From: Kalaharituber pfeilii
Lineage: Eukaryota; Ascomycota; Pezizomycetes; Pezizales; Pezizaceae
Assembly: GCA_015179045.1 (NCBI GenBank)
Contig: WHUZ01000147.1
Coordinates: 16,745-80,744, forward strand
Reading direction: 5' to 3'
Length of the DNA: 64,000 nucleotides
Shown: piece by piece, positions 32,386 through 44,040 of the stretch
How positions within the stretch are numbered: the stretch's first letter is position 1
How the letters are laid out: every line of letters begins with the position of its first letter
Program-made: the position numbers and the translations under genes
The notes under the pieces: model-generated
What the model saw: the letters and a program-made list of their open reading frames with translations, nothing else
Told to the model about the DNA's origin: nothing
Databases searched by the model: none

Positions 32386-33219
32386 CACACACACCTCTAC
32401 AACCTCCTCGGGCCACGTCCAAGATCACGTGACCGAGCCCGTATCTCGACCCACAGGACAGCTAGCGACAAGCGGACAACGACAGACGACGCCCCTCGGC
32501 CCGAAGGTCGCGGGGACCTCTAAATATCTACCAAAAACGAACATTTAGACACCTTCCCCAAAGAAACAGCCATCAACGCTCTGGGAACGCCCCCCAGAAC
32601 CTCCACCAACCCCCCAACCCACCTTCAGCTCGTACAGTCGCCTCTACGGCGGGGGCACCCCGAGACCCCATCAGCGGCCTCCCTGTTCTGGCCTACCGAC
32701 GAACATTGCGGTTCGCGAACCGGCCAGGCCCATTCGCGAATCGGCCAATTCGTCGGTGGGCTGGCTGATTCGCGAATGGGCCAGCCCACCGACGAACACT
32801 GGTTTAGTACAAGTACCACTAGGTACCTCTACGTACTACCAGTGATTGAGTATAGAGAAACATTCTGCTACCAGCGTTAATTGATAAGCCAGTTACTGTG
32901 TGCTAGCACAGCCCTATTGCCACTGACAAGTTGCCACCTACAAGTTGCCACTTGAAAGTTGCTGTTGGTGATAAGTTGCTGTCGGTGATAAGTTGCTACT
33001 TCTTACCCACATACTAGAAGATAATACAGACAGTTTAATTAATAATTCACTACGCTTCTAGACTGCTATAGTTAAGAATACCAATTTGGAATCATAACTT
33101 AATTATTGTTAACCGAAACACTAGAAGAAAATTACTAAATATGCTTCTAGTATTCTTCTTACTCTAAGCGAAATTTTGGAGTGTTATCTTCATAGGTAGA
33201 GATTTCCGGAATCCTCCGC

Positions 33220-33490
33220 CATTCTGGTATTATATTGTGGCAGTAACAGGGATTGCGTTGATGCCAAGAATGAAAAGTTTGGTGGTTGTATTACCATGAT
33301 AAGAGCCCTGCAAGTGCCAAGTACCCACTTTAAGCAACGTCATCATGATAAAACTTGTCAAGACAAAATTTCATGTTCTTGTCTAGGTACCTGTTCTTCT
33401 CTTCGTTGTACATGCATATGTCAAAAGGTTAAATGTTCTTATTCTTGTAATAAAAGCAATGCTGGTCAATGTACCAACCAGGAGAATGAG
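33220..33490 (+). pseudogene. cysteine-rich protein fragment inside the TIR element
   Basis: An open frame reads FPESSAILVLYC, a DCVDAKNEKFGGC segment and, from 33345, a CXC-like cluster (CSCLGTCSSLRC, CICQKVKCSYSC) before a half-LINE cuts it off. A TAG with a preceding AG at its 5' side could be a splice acceptor. Such Cys clusters resemble TSO1/CXC-type DNA-binding tails found in some transposon proteins. Whether this is the element's own transposase C-terminus is unknown. Confidence 0.4.
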
Positions 33491-33880
33491 AGTGAACATA
33501 GTGATGTATATTTAGGGAAGGTCCGGAAATGGTTGGAGTCCGGGAATGATAGGCTAGGCAAGATGGGGATAAGGTGGCTGAGACGAAAGACCTCGCTACT
33601 GGAAGAAGGAAAAATGACCAGCTCGGTCGTTTGTACTTGGAGGCAGCGACGGGCGTAGACAGAGTTAGGTTAGGTGGGAAATGGTTGAGGACCACTCAAT
33701 ACGAGCCGGACAGACGGAGGAAATAGGCTGTATTGACCAGTGTGTATATTCTACCCGCACCATGTATGAGTATTGCGGGAACCACATGTATTTAGTGACG
33801 GTTAATTTTCTTTCTTTAATAAATACCTCGCCATAGCCCATACTGCGGCATGCCAGTAATGATATAAAAAAAAAAAAAAA
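33487..33880 (+). mobile_element. half-LINE copy, 5' truncated
   Basis: GGAAGGTCCGGAAATGGTTGG onward matches the ORF1-like domain of the other half-LINEs (IRWLRRKTSLLEEGK, then a frameshift), with 3' UTR, a decayed tail hairpin (GCCCATACTGC) and poly(A). No clear target duplication was found. Confidence 0.75.
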
Positions 33881-33990
33881 GTACTATTGTTTGTACATAG
33901 ATGACTGCATAGGGGGATAGGAGACTGTGGAAATTGCTTAGCTGGCTGTATGATAGATCACTATTACATTAAATCATAAGCGAGTATATA

Positions 33991-34166
33991 GGGGGGGGAG
34001 AGAACGTTGGCGGAGGTGATGGACTGGGCGGCGGAGTAACCGGTCATATTTTCACTTTATCTCCTTATCTGTTGCTTATTTTTCCGTTGATTATCATTCA
34101 TGTATCTAAACCCTCGCCATAGCCTGCAAGGCGGCATGCGAGTAATGATATAAAAAAAAAAAAAAA
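33991..34166 (+). mobile_element. 176-bp LINE A 3' end with 15-bp TSD
   Basis: Contains the last codons of ORF2 (LAEVMDWAAE), 3' UTR, hairpin GCCT-GCA-AGGC and poly(A). ATAAGCGAGTATATA is duplicated at 33976-33990 and 34167-34181. Confidence 0.9.
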
Positions 34167-34449
34167 ATAAGCGAGTATATATTTTACATATAGGTACATC
34201 GAGGTACATTCATGTTCGCCGCTGGGCCAGGTGTTCGTGGCTGGGCTGGCCCCGTGAAGAACACCATATGTTTTTCACGGGGCCGGCCGGTTCACGAATC
34301 GGCTGGCCGGTTCGCGAACCGGAAAATGTTCGTCGGTGGGCCAGAACATCCCCACCACTACGAAAATACGCAACCCAGATAAGGACAGTATTTGCCACCC
34401 ACGCCACCCAACATACTAAGACCAATAGCGTACAACCCACCAGCCACCG

Positions 34450-37400
34450 ATGGCTCCAACCACGAGAGCCACAAGAGGCCGAACCAACAGCCGGGCCGAC
34501 CCTCTTCGGCAAGCCAGAAGCGCCACACGGACGGCAAAGCGCCGTCCAAGGGTAAATAACATAGAGTTTTATATGGTGAAGGACTGGAAGGCGCATGAAG
34601 ACATGACATTTATCGCCGAAGACCAGCAATGGACCCTTCATAAGTTTGCTGACATTATCCAACACACCAGAAAGGGAGAACCGGAAAAGGCAGAAAGAAT
34701 GGAAAATGCAACCACCCTAGCGGTGGGGCGAGGCGTATTCGCAGACGAGGAGGACATTGAGGTCCCTGTTAGGACAATAACTATCGACGACATACAGGCA
34801 GGCAGGGTTCTGACCCAGCAAATAATTGAGTTCATCGAAAGAAGCAAGGCCATGGACTCCCGCCCACCCGAAGACCAGATGGAGGAGACAATTGTAGTAA
34901 AGCCACCCGCCCCTAATACCTACGACAAGATGGAAGAAATGATGATGGTGAGACCACCAGAATTAAGAACTACGATTCCGGCGATATATGACAATGAGTC
35001 AGAGGTCCCGGATTCACAGGAGGAACCTGCATCCACAAGCAAGACCACGTCCCTCCCCCTATACAAGGACCCAGACTTTAGTGACAATGAAGGGTACACC
35101 CCGGTGCCTCACGCCGGAGCACACTTGCCCATTAAAGATGATGACACACAAAGCGAGTCATCAGACGACACAGTATATATATACCGGCAACTCCCAGCAC
35201 TCGGCCACCAACTCCGGACAAACCCCGAACCCCGGACATGGATGAGAGTGCCTATGAGGAGCAATTCATGCTGGATACAGCAATAGCCGCAGCGAGGCAG
35301 GCACGCTCCTGGGAAACCAAGATGACTCAGGGCCGTATGAAACAAGAGACTGCCAGATATATGGGAGCTTCAGCAGCAGAAGCCCTACGGGGACTAGAGA
35401 AAACGATTCGGACTGGGCAGGTGGGAAAGAGAAGTGGATAATGACCTTAAAAGATGGACGAGGGATATGGCTGATAAATACTGGGCCTGGAGGAACGAGC
35501 AAGCAGCAGGAACGGATAGCATCCATACTGACATAAGCCGGGAACTAGAAGAGGCACAACAAGACCTAAAACAGCACACGAGAGTGTGCTTAGAAACACA
35601 CCACGAGGGCATTCGCCACTTCATGCTCAACCAGATGGCAGTCGAAAGAAAGAAAATCAAGGACGAAATACTATACGAGATATTCAACCGAGACACCCTC
35701 AGAGAGCGGGACGACAGTTGGGTGAGGATTATCCTAGACGCCTTACAATACCACAGCAATATGTTGGATGACCTAAGAAGACTCGGGGTAGTCACGCCAG
35801 GCAGAATCGAAATGGAACCAGAACTCACACTGACACATACAACAAACTGGAATGACCTTACCTCAGGAGCAAACACGCCCGAATTGACAGCAACGGCCAC
35901 ACCCTTGGAGACAAAGACGCCTACATTAAGTGACGTCAGCACGCCTAGCGCATCACCCATGCCAAATAACAAACTAACTACTGAAGAAGGAGGGGACCAA
36001 ATGGACAGAACTTATACAAACGTGAAACTTGAGGATAGCAGGCACGCGGTCAGGCTCAAGACAATGCCATCGCCCCTCACAGGAATGATACGAAGGCCGG
36101 TAGGAAAGAGAAGCTCCTCGGTACCTGCCCGGAAGACTACAGAAGAAGGAGGGTTTAGTATGGATTATGACCTCACCAATACGAACCTCAAAGACAGCAA
36201 GCACGCAATCGAAATTGACAGAGACATAGCCATGCGAGACAACACAGACATGTCGAGTACCATACACATGTCCAACAGCATACCAACAAACTCAAGCCCG
36301 GCGCAAGAACCTGTGATAAAGTCTACAACTACAGTACAGCTTCCTAAGACATCACGAGGTGGATCCAAGCCCCAAGGAGATGGACGAAAGGGAGCAGCTA
36401 CCAATAGAACAGCTAGAAATAATACTAACAAAACAGCCACCAGTGAGGGTGCTCCTACCACTGAGAAACTGGACAATAAGAAGGGGGCCGAGACGAGAGG
36501 CACAACTAGTACTCCCAACATACCGACACATAAAGGAGAGAAAAGCAAGGAGAGGACACCAGAGAATGAGACAAAACCCTCCCAATCCGCTGAGAAAAGG
36601 AAATCATATGCTACGGCAGTAAAAGAAGCCAAACTCACAAGAGAAGACAAACCCCAAGCAGGAACCCCAACTCAGAGACAAGAGGAAAAGCGGACACTAC
36701 TCAAGGGGCCAGCACAGAAGGGTGAGGAAGAAGTAATACCCAAGGAGAAACTGTGGCAGGCGAGAGTCTTTGGGGCGCAAAACTGGCAGAGTATTAGTGA
36801 GGATCCAAGATCACACTCAGTGTTCGAGCACAAAAAGGCCATGAGAGACAGGATCAATCGAAACCTAGGAACGGAAACAGAGTACCAAGTGAGATTCGTT
36901 GCCCTGGACCCAGAATACCCCCACGAAAGAATCTTAATCATGGCAGATACTCAGTATAAGAAAGGACTTAGGTCTCTAGGCTCCCTAGAGAAAGCAACAT
37001 GCAATGGACACCAAACATCTAAAAGTCGACTGGAATCACAGAATGGTTGAGCTAGTAACTTTTAGCATAGGAACCAATGAGGCTCCGAGCAGGGTGGAGA
37101 GAGAATTGAGAGCTGAAAATCCAGGAGTATTGGCCAATAGATCAGTACGCAGATTAACTAACAAACAGGTCCCAACACAAGGAGACAAGGCACTATCCAT
37201 TTTTGTGACTGATGGAGTAGTCGAGACCCTAAAATCAGGCTTACTCTTCAGAGGTGATAGAATAAAGCTATACCTAAGACAGGATCTAGGAAAGGAGACC
37301 TCGAATAAAGCCAAAAGATATAGGTACACTGCTCCAGATGGATACTGCCGACATTTCGTAGTGGGACAGGTAATCGAGTGGCTCCCCAGACAACGCAACC

Positions 37401-37597
37401 TTCCAGAACATCTGAAGAGCTCACCAGCAAGGCGAGACTACGAAGACCCAGTCGACCTCAATGAAACTCCATTTGCAAAGTCATGCCAGGCTTGTGGAAA
37501 GAAAGGCGGACACGAGGAAGGGTGTGAACGAGCGAGAGCAGCACAGGAGAAAGCGGCCCCATCTAGGGCACCAGGGTATCGACAAATAAGACTATGA
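34450..37597 (+). pseudogene. LINE A ORF1 (gag-like RNA-binding protein), frameshifted
   Basis: About 1050 codons in four frame segments: 34450 to about 35220, 35238-35430, 35434 to about 37010, and 37004-37597. The N-terminus is basic (MAPTTRATRGRT). The middle is acidic and polar with an MTTEEGG-type repeated motif (near 35990 and 36150, each followed by MD and a TNTNLKDSKHA-like block). Next come a conserved domain (WQARVFGAQNWQ, ELVTFSIGTNEAPSRVE) and a C-terminal zinc knuckle CQACGKKGGHEEGC. It would coat element RNA. The frameshifts leave this copy non-functional unless they are assembly errors. Confidence 0.75.
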
Positions 37598-40489
37598 TTA
37601 AGGTCGCATACCAGAACGTCGGCCGGTCAATACTGGGACGGACCTAGCCCTACAGGAAGCAGCAGACAAGAAAATAGATATACTTTTTATAGGGGAATGC
37701 TGGAGAGCACCAAGGGGAGGAACTACATTTCATCCAAGCTATACGAACGTACATTCCCCTATAAAAAGCGGAGCAATAACAGCCTACGTAAGGAAGGACA
37801 GAATAATGAGCATGAAAATAGACGGCAAAGCCAACCACATCACAGTACAATTAGACGACCGAATGATTACTGGAGTGTACTGGAACAGGGACACCGATAT
37901 TGAAAAGGAATTGGAAGAGATAGGAGTAACGGATATGATAATAGGGGACTGCAACAGCCATCACTATGACTGGTCTCCGAAACAAGATACTAGAGGCATA
38001 CTACTAAAAGACACCCTCCAAGCACGAGGACTACTCCAACAGATAGATAGAAATACTATCACATGGACACGGACAATCAATGGACAGATAAGAACGGCAC
38101 TCTTGGACCTGGTATTCGCAAGACCCAGGGAATGGAAAACAACAAAGACAACATGGATTTCTGGTACAGACCATGTGATGATTATCGGAACATTGGATAC
38201 CAGAAAGAAGACAGAGGCCAAAACCATTAAAGTAACAGACTGGGACAAATGGGAAGAATTTGTTGATAAATATGGCAACAGAAAAACTAGCCGAAGGTAT
38301 TGATGGTTACGAACTACTATGTGAATTAAGCCAAAAGTTTACAAAAGATGCATACATCACCAGACGCACGAAACGATGGTTCGACAAGGAGGTAAAAGAG
38401 GCACGACAAATGACCAGAACCATTCTAAAGAGCGGGGCTAGCCACACAGAGAAAACAAGAGCGAGAAGACTACTTAGGGAGATAATAAGAGATAAGAAGG
38501 AGGAATACTGGGAAGGCTTCTTAGAAGAGGACAGAATCACCTCACCATGGGATATTGTCAGGCTAGCAAGAGACCCTTTCCGCCAAAGAGACCTCATGGG
38601 GATACCAGGCTCAGACGAGGAGATAGCTAAGGTATTGATTGAGCGCAACTTCATATCACAAGGACAAGAAACTACGACCACTACTATCAGACCAACAGGA
38701 CTCACCGTCGAAAAAGATCAAGCCAGGATGATGATAGAAAAGGCACTAACAAAAGCTAAACCAAGATCAGCACCGGGACCCGATGGCATACAATATGGCT
38801 TACTGAAGCTTCTGAAGGGTACGACTCTATGGACTGCTGTAAGAGAGAGAATTGTAGAATATATAAACGGTGACTACGATTTTGCCAGAGGCTTTGAGGT
38901 GGTTATGATACTCAAGAAAGGGAAACCCAGAGATCAGGTAGGGAGCTGGAGACCCATAACGCTTCTGAACACAGTAGCGAAGCTAGGTCAAAAAGTCATT
39001 GCAGACCTGCTACAAAGAAAAGACGACCTTTTCAGAGACACTCAGCTTGGAGGAAGACGCCATCGAGGTGCAGAGGATCCACAGCGACAAGTGCTGAAGG
39101 AGACAGAGAAGAGGCTACAGAAGAAAGAATGGGTAGCCCTAGTGGGAGACGATATTAAGTCAGCTTTTAACTTTCTTCGAAGGGACAAGGTGGTTGCTCG
39201 AATAAGACAAACAGACCATAACCTAGCGAGCTTTGTAGAAGCTTTTATGATGCCGACCAACTACAACATGACATGGGATGGCAAAAGGAGAGCTACAGGG
39301 AGGATGACAGATGGTACACCGCAAGGATCTCCACTATCCCCGATACTATTCCTGATAAGTGTAGCACCTGTGGCAGAGAAGGTAGACCAACACAACTTCA
39401 CCAGGTCATATGTCGATGATTTCCACAGTGTAATCTCACATCCATCACTCCTAAAACTCCGACAAGCCATAAAGATACACAGGGCAAAAATCACCGAAAC
39501 AGCAGCAGAGCATGGATTCGAAATTGACCCAAACAAGTCCGAGACACTAATAATTGGGGTAAAAGGCCCTGACTATAGGCTAACCGGATTGACGGTAGAT
39601 TGGGAGCTAAAATTTACTCGACATCATAAGAAGAGACTACTTCTCGGGAAGGCAGCATGGGGAGTGGCATCGAGACTAACTCGCCTCACACCAGGCAAGA
39701 AACGACAGATATATACAAGCATCGCACGCACAATCGCCACATGGGGATGCTGGGCATGGCAGGACTACTCAAGACAGTCTCCACCAGCAACCAAGATCAA
39801 AGACATAGAAAAATGGCAATACACAGTAGCACAGAAGATTACTGCAGCCCCGTGGGGTACCAGGCGAGACGTAGTCGAAGGAATAGCCAACCTAGAATCA
39901 GCCCAAACATTCCTAGAAGGAGAACGCCAGAGGGTAGAAGCCAGGGCCTTACGGTTCCACGATGAGATAATCCAAAACAGGGATAATGAGTGCAGGTACC
40001 TACGGGGGTCTCTCTCACACAACAACCCCCTACCACTAGCCATCCTACCAGCACTACCTGCGGACGCAGACAAGCTCGAGTTCGAGAATGCCATAGCCAA
40101 TGCCGAGGACGAGGGGTGGAACTCCGTCTACACTGACGGGAGCAGGATAGATTACAAGACAGGCCTAGGCAGCTACGCAAAAGACACCTCTACTTCCACA
40201 TACCTAGGGGAACAGACTACTGTCAATGATGCAGAACTCATTGCCATGAGCGAAGCATTACGCAATCAAGCTGGGGAACTCCTGATCATAACCGACTCTA
40301 AGGTATCGATATCCAAGCTCCTAAAGATCGCCCAGGGAGAGCCCACCCACAAAGGACCGGCAAAACTGGTTAGAGACGCCTGGAAAGCGAGAACAGACCG
40401 AGGTGACTGGGACGTTGCAGTGATGTGGGTCAAGTCCCATATAGGAGTCAAAGGGAACACCGAGGCAGACACAGCTGCGAAAATAGGCA

Positions 40490-40492
<3 letters not shown>

Positions 40493-40527
<35 letters not shown>

Positions 40528-42328
40528 ATAACCCCGCTTGTAGCACTAAGCCATGGCAGGGTCCCTGGGCAAGCCCTCATAGCCCGGAGACAGGCTAAAC
40601 TAACTCTCTACATACATGGCCCCCACGCGCCGTCGCCCCCGCTCTCCTAGCTTCTAGAACTTGACCCCGGCGAAGAAATTCTCTAAAACGTCATACTCCT
40701 CCCCATTCTCCGCCTTTCTTTTCCACTCCTTTCCCATGTCGCTCCACCTCTCAAAACCTTCTGGGCGGTTCTCCTGACTTCCGCATCGGAAAGCGAGATG
40801 CTCCCCCGTTTGCACCTCCCCACACCTGCACCTATCCGATTCCGCCACCCCTAGCTTCTTCAACCACCTAGCACACCTTCCTCGCTCCAGTCGCAATGCA
40901 GTGAAGTTTGATGTCGCCATCCTACTCCACTCCATGACCTTTCCTCCTCCAAAGCCGTCCACTTCTCTCTTCTCCTTCCTCCACGCCTTCACCCTCTGGC
41001 GCACCCCACTTCCGGTGGCCACCTCCTTCCCCTGCATCACCGTCCCCTTCTTCGCCCACTCATCCGCCTTCTCATTTCCTGCGATTCCGATGTGAGCCTT
41101 GACCCACATCAGCTTCGCATCCCCTCCCTTCTTCTTCTTCCTCGCTACGGCATCCACCACTCTCCTCACATCCTCGGTTTTCCCCTTTCCCTCCCTGCCT
41201 GCCTTCTGGATCGCCATGACGGCAGCCTCAGAATCTAAACAGATCAGTACAGGGACCTCCTCCTCCACACTCTCCAGCGCCTTTCTCACTCCCCTCACCT
41301 CCCCATCGAACACCGTCGCCGTTCTCCCCACCACCTCCGCCACGGCTGCCGACCTCCCCCACACCCCTGCTCCCACCTTGCTGTCCTCGATCTTGCTGCC
41401 GTCGGAGAAAAGGACTGCCCTTTTTCTTCCGGCTTCCCCGATCGCGGCTTCCCACTCCCCCCTCGTCTCCACTTCTCCTTTCCGCCTCTCCACCACTTCC
41501 ACCTCCACCTTCTCACACCCCCCTCCCCACGAGATCTCCTCCCCCTCCTCCGAGAACCTCGCCCACTGACCTTGCCAGCGGTCCAGCACTGCTTCATACC
41601 CCTCATTCTCGACCACCGCCCACTGCACCCCCCAGTCTCTCCAGTTTCTCGCCTCCTCCTCTCTCTCCTCACTCCCTCCGAAGTCGCCCGTGCAAAGCTC
41701 CGCCAGCTCTGACGGCGCCTCCACCTCCCGGACGATCGCCCTCGCTTGCGCGCCATCCAGGACCGTCTCCACGTCCTCCACTCCACACACCGCACTCACC
41801 CCTCCTACCCCCGCTCCTCTCCCTCCTCCAGCCGCCTTCTTCAACACCTGCAGCTGGACTCTCTCCATCTCCTTCCTCCATTCCTTCTGTCCCCTCCACC
41901 CGATCTCGCTTCCCCACATTGCAACCGCCCTCACCATCCCCGTGTAGGCTTGCCTCCAGCTGCGTGGAGACATCCCCCAGTTCCGGTTGCCCAGTCCCGA
42001 GAGAGCCCCCGCCAGCCTCCGCGCTCGGCTCAGCCTGTTTCGCCAATGTGCGCCAAAGGTCAAGTTCTCATCGAAGATGACCCCTAACCACTTTAGCATC
42101 TCCCCCTCTTTCTTCCACCTCCTTCCCACCCCGAAGGTTATCATCTCCCACTTCGACTCCTCCAGCGGGATCTGGTCTTCCTCCGCCACCTCCGCCAGCG
42201 CCACCTTCACCTTCTCCCTGAGCCGCCCCATATCCCAGTACCCGTGCCAGTCTAGGATCGTTGCTGCCAGGTCGTCAACATACGATGGCACTTCTACCTC
42301 CGCCCCCATCGCCACCCCCCTCAGCCTT
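40493..42328 (-). mobile_element. LINE C copy nested antisense in LINE A RNase H
   Basis: GAAAATAGGCACAT flanks it at 40479-40492 and 42329-42342. It starts with poly(T) and the inverted LINE C tail (AACCCCGCTTGTAGCACTAA, GCCATGGCAGGG). It is 5'-truncated just before the RT catalytic motif. Its removal rejoins the LINE A reading frame exactly. Confidence 0.93.
40654..42327 (-). CDS. LINE C ORF2 fragment: RT palm/thumb, RNase H, zinc motif
   Basis: The ORF is uninterrupted from the truncation point to its natural stop, about 557 residues. It begins just ahead of VPSYVDDLAATI (RT catalytic), then a thumb with MLKWLGVIFDENLTF and GMSPRSWRQAYTGMVRA, RNase H with FSDGSKIEDSKVG, VFDGEVRGVRKAL, ICLDSEAAVMAI and WVKAHIGIAGNEKADEWA, and a zinc motif CRCGEVQTGEHLAFRC. 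It has no start of its own and cannot make full ORF2. Lack of decay shows a recent insertion. Compare the decayed RNase H at 53.96-54.33 kb. Confidence 0.9.
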   Translation of the reverse strand, partial: RLRGVAMGAEVEVPSYVDDLAATILDWHGYWDMGRLREKVKVALAEVAEEDQIPLEESKWEMITFGVGRRWKKEGEMLKWLGVIFDENLTFGAHWRNRLSRARRLAGALSGLGNRNWGMSPRSWRQAYTGMVRAVAMWGSEIGWRGQKEWRKEMERVQLQVLKKAAGGGRGAGVGGVSAVCGVEDVETVLDGAQARAIVREVEAPSELAELCTGDFGGSEEREEEARNWRDWGVQWAVVENEGYEAVLDRWQGQWARFSEEGEEISWGGGCEKVEVEVVERRKGEVETRGEWEAAIGEAGRKRAVLFSDGSKIEDSKVGAGVWGRSAAVAEVVGRTATVFDGEVRGVRKALESVEEEVPVLICLDSEAAVMAIQKAGREGKGKTEDVRRVVDAVARKKKKGGDAKLMWVKAHIGIAGNEKADEWAKKGTVMQGKEVATGSGVRQRVKAWRKEKREVDGFGGGKVMEWSRMATSNFTALRLERGRCARWLKKLGVAESDRCRCGEVQTGEHLAFRCGSQENRPEGFERWSDMGKEWKRKAENGEEYDVLENFFAGVKF

Positions 42329-42847
42329 GAAAATAGGCACATGCCTCCCTTACCAAGATGAAACCATAACAGAAGATGGGATACGACAAACCTCGAGACA
42401 TCAGCGCGCCACAGAGAGAAACCGGCTAAGGCTCAGCTACCGTCCCTTGACAAGACTTGGAAGTCGACACATAGCCACGCTAGCAGGAATACTGGGCGAC
42501 AAGTTACTACGGAAATGGCAGTACGAAATCGGGAAAGCAGACAGCCCAGAATGTCGATGGTGTGGGGAGGAGGAGGAGACTACTGAACATGTGCTCACTA
42601 GGTGCAGGACATGGAAACGAAAGTGCCAGGAGGCATGCAAGACTTGGTCACTCCTCCGAAGAGCAAGGACACAGGCCCACTTAGAGACATCTTGGAGTGG
42701 GCAGGGGCATAGGAGACACACAGGATCTTTTCTTATTCCTTTTCTTCTACCTTCATATGTATCTAATCTCATGTAACTAATCTCGCCATAGCCCCCAGGG
42801 CGGCACGCGAGTAATGATATAAAAAAAAAAAAAAAAAAAAAAAAAAA

Positions 42848-43035
42848 GACTGGGAACTAAAATTTGACCACCACCACACGAAGAGACTTAACCTGGACAA
42901 AGCAATCTGGAGAGTGGCCTCACGCCTCACCCGAATTCCCTCCTCTAAAAGACGACAACTGTACATGAGTATCGCTCGAAACGTAGCCACCTGGGGCAGC
43001 TAGGCTTGGACCGACTACGCCAAGGGGGTTGCGGG
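42848..43035 (+). pseudogene. LINE B RT thumb fragment
   Basis: DWELKFDHHHTKRLNLDKA, RVASRLTRIPSSKRRQLYM and NVATWGS, a stop, then AWTDYAK. It continues the RT from 32385; similarity to other LINEs stops near 43035. Confidence 0.85.
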
Positions 43036-43787
43036 TGCGACTGGCAAAGCCGGAGCCCACCACCCACGAAGGAGCCCTGGTGGGAGCGATCTAACCAAGG
43101 GAAGAGGGAGTAACCTTCGTGGACATACCTCCTAAAACCAACCGACTCTCTGCTACCAGGTTAATGAACTGGCCCAAATATGCGAGAGAGACAGGTCACC
43201 CCTCATGAGCAGTCATAGGAGTGGCTAGGTTGAGTGACCGGAATGTGCAGGATTGGGTGTGCATAGCCAGGGCAGAATGGATTTGCATAGCTGGGCCTCG
43301 CCAGAATGTGTAGTACTATTCTGATGTCCGGAACGTGCAGCACAAACTTTGCATAGCTGGAGCTCTCCCGCAGACCCATTGGTTACTTGGGTAGAGGACT
43401 GGTCACTGAGAGTACGTGCACCTCTATCCAAGAGGACTACTTTCAGGATTAGGATACCTGGCGAGAGACTGAGGGCCATGGTAGTCAAAACTGCAGACAG
43501 ATCATCCTCGAGGGCCTGGAAAGAGTGGATTAGCCCTGGTAGCCGGAAGGAAGCTTGAAACCTTCTGGGCGGCAGTTTCTAAGCTGTAGGGGCTTAGAGG
43601 GCTCGGCAGGACGGTTCTAAAGCCGGTGTCGGTCCCAGCGGTTTCAATGCTCAAAGCTTCAAGATCACCACTCACCACTATGCTACAGAACCACTAGTCA
43701 TGAAATGTTAAACCTATGCTCCGAGTCCTGTGGGGGCCTAAGGGTCGAAATGCCACTGGGCATAGGTGAGGGCATGGACTGCAACTC
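43036..43787. other. unassigned DNA inside LINE B
   Basis: About 750 bases with repeated GCATAGC(T/C)GGG- and GGAAYGTGCAG-type words and no ORF of note. It sits where roughly 290 bp of LINE coding sequence (RT-RNase H linker) should be. Origin unknown. Confidence 0.4.
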
Positions 43788-44040
43788 GGCGGGTGTAGTT
43801 ATCGGCAGTTGGTTCTGAAGGGAGCTTTTTTTTTTTTTTTTTTTTTATATCATTAATCGCATGCCGCCCTAAGGGCTATGGCGATCTGAAGGGAGCGGAA
43901 GCTTAGCGAAGGGGCTTAAGGTGCAAAGGCGCAATCCACATAGTGGCCCTGAAAGGGGTATATAAGGCCGTCTCAGCCTGAAGAGTCAGAAACGAGACCA
44001 AGACTCACCCCGGAAGGTGACGGGGTAGACTCCACTATCG
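43788..44040 (+). promoter_or_regulatory. TATA-bearing module, copy B
   Basis: Nearly identical to 15209-15448 apart from the tail insertion. Contains GTAGTTATCGGCAGTTGG, GAAAGGGGTATATAAGGCC and AGAGTCAGAAACGAGACCAA. It could be a promoter or LTR fragment: it starts TGTAG but no matching end was found. It leads straight into RNase H codons. Confidence 0.5.
43826..43884 (-). mobile_element. 59-bp LINE A tail in module copy B
   Basis: Poly(T), ATATCATTAATCGCATGCC and GCCCTAAGGGC, flanked by TCTGAAGGGAGC (43814-43825; 43885-43896). Module copy A is uninterrupted at this point. Confidence 0.92.

Larger units (their letters stand above)
32686..34351. mobile_element. TIR DNA transposon with TGTTC termini, 4-bp TSD
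   Basis: The 23-bp ends TGTTCTGGCC(T/C)ACCGACGAA + CAT differ at one base. TCCC is repeated on both sides (32682-32685; 34352-34355), and removing the element restores LINE A 5' UTR like that of LINE B. Both subterminal regions are packed with TTCGCGAA palindromes in GGTTCGCGAACCGG-like contexts, plausible transposase sites. Inside is a cysteine-rich ORF fragment (33220-33490) and two LINE-tail insertions. Superfamily not assigned. Confidence 0.8.
37594..42712 (+). pseudogene. LINE A ORF2: APE endonuclease, RT, RNase H, zinc motif
   Basis: The ATG at 37594 overlaps the ORF1 stop (ATGA) and opens directly with the endonuclease strand MIKVAYQNVGRS. Endonuclease motifs GECW, GDCNSHH and GTDHVMI follow. 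RT shows PGPDGIQYGLLK, TDGTPQGSPLSPILF and RSYVDDFHS. RNase H shows YTDGSRIDY, NDAELIAMSEAL, ITDSKVSISKL and KGNTEADTAAKIG. LINE C interrupts after AKIGT and the frame resumes at 42342 with the zinc motif CRWCGEEEETTEHVLTRC. Frameshifts near 37630, 38270 and 42625 break it. Confidence 0.88.
32386..42847 (+). mobile_element. LINE A, full-length Tad1-like LINE with two guests
   Basis: GACTGGGAACTA flanks it (32374-32385; 42848-42859). The 5' UTR begins CACACACACCTCTACAACC, shared with LINE B. ORF1 starts at 34450 and ORF2 at 37594. The 3' end is the tail hairpin GCCC-CCA-GGGC, ATGATATA and poly(A). Guests are a TIR transposon in the 5' UTR (32686-34351) and a LINE C copy in RNase H (40493-42328). 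Without guests it is about 7 kb. Clade assignment (Tad1-like, by the RNase H and fungal host) is inferred. Confidence 0.88.

Noticed and set aside
32686..34351. Solo LTR
   Set aside because: TG...CA and a short duplication would fit, but a 23-bp terminal inverted repeat with mirrored palindromic subterminal arrays points to a DNA transposon.
32686..34351. Ginger superfamily assignment
   Set aside because: TSD length fits, but the TGTNR terminal rule is not met (C at position five) and no integrase-like transposase is visible.
43036..44040. 5' end of an independent element inserted with its own 3' end at 44946
   Set aside because: The duplication at 44947-44955 matches the one at 21215-21223, so the 3' end belongs to LINE B. 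The origin of this inner segment remains open.
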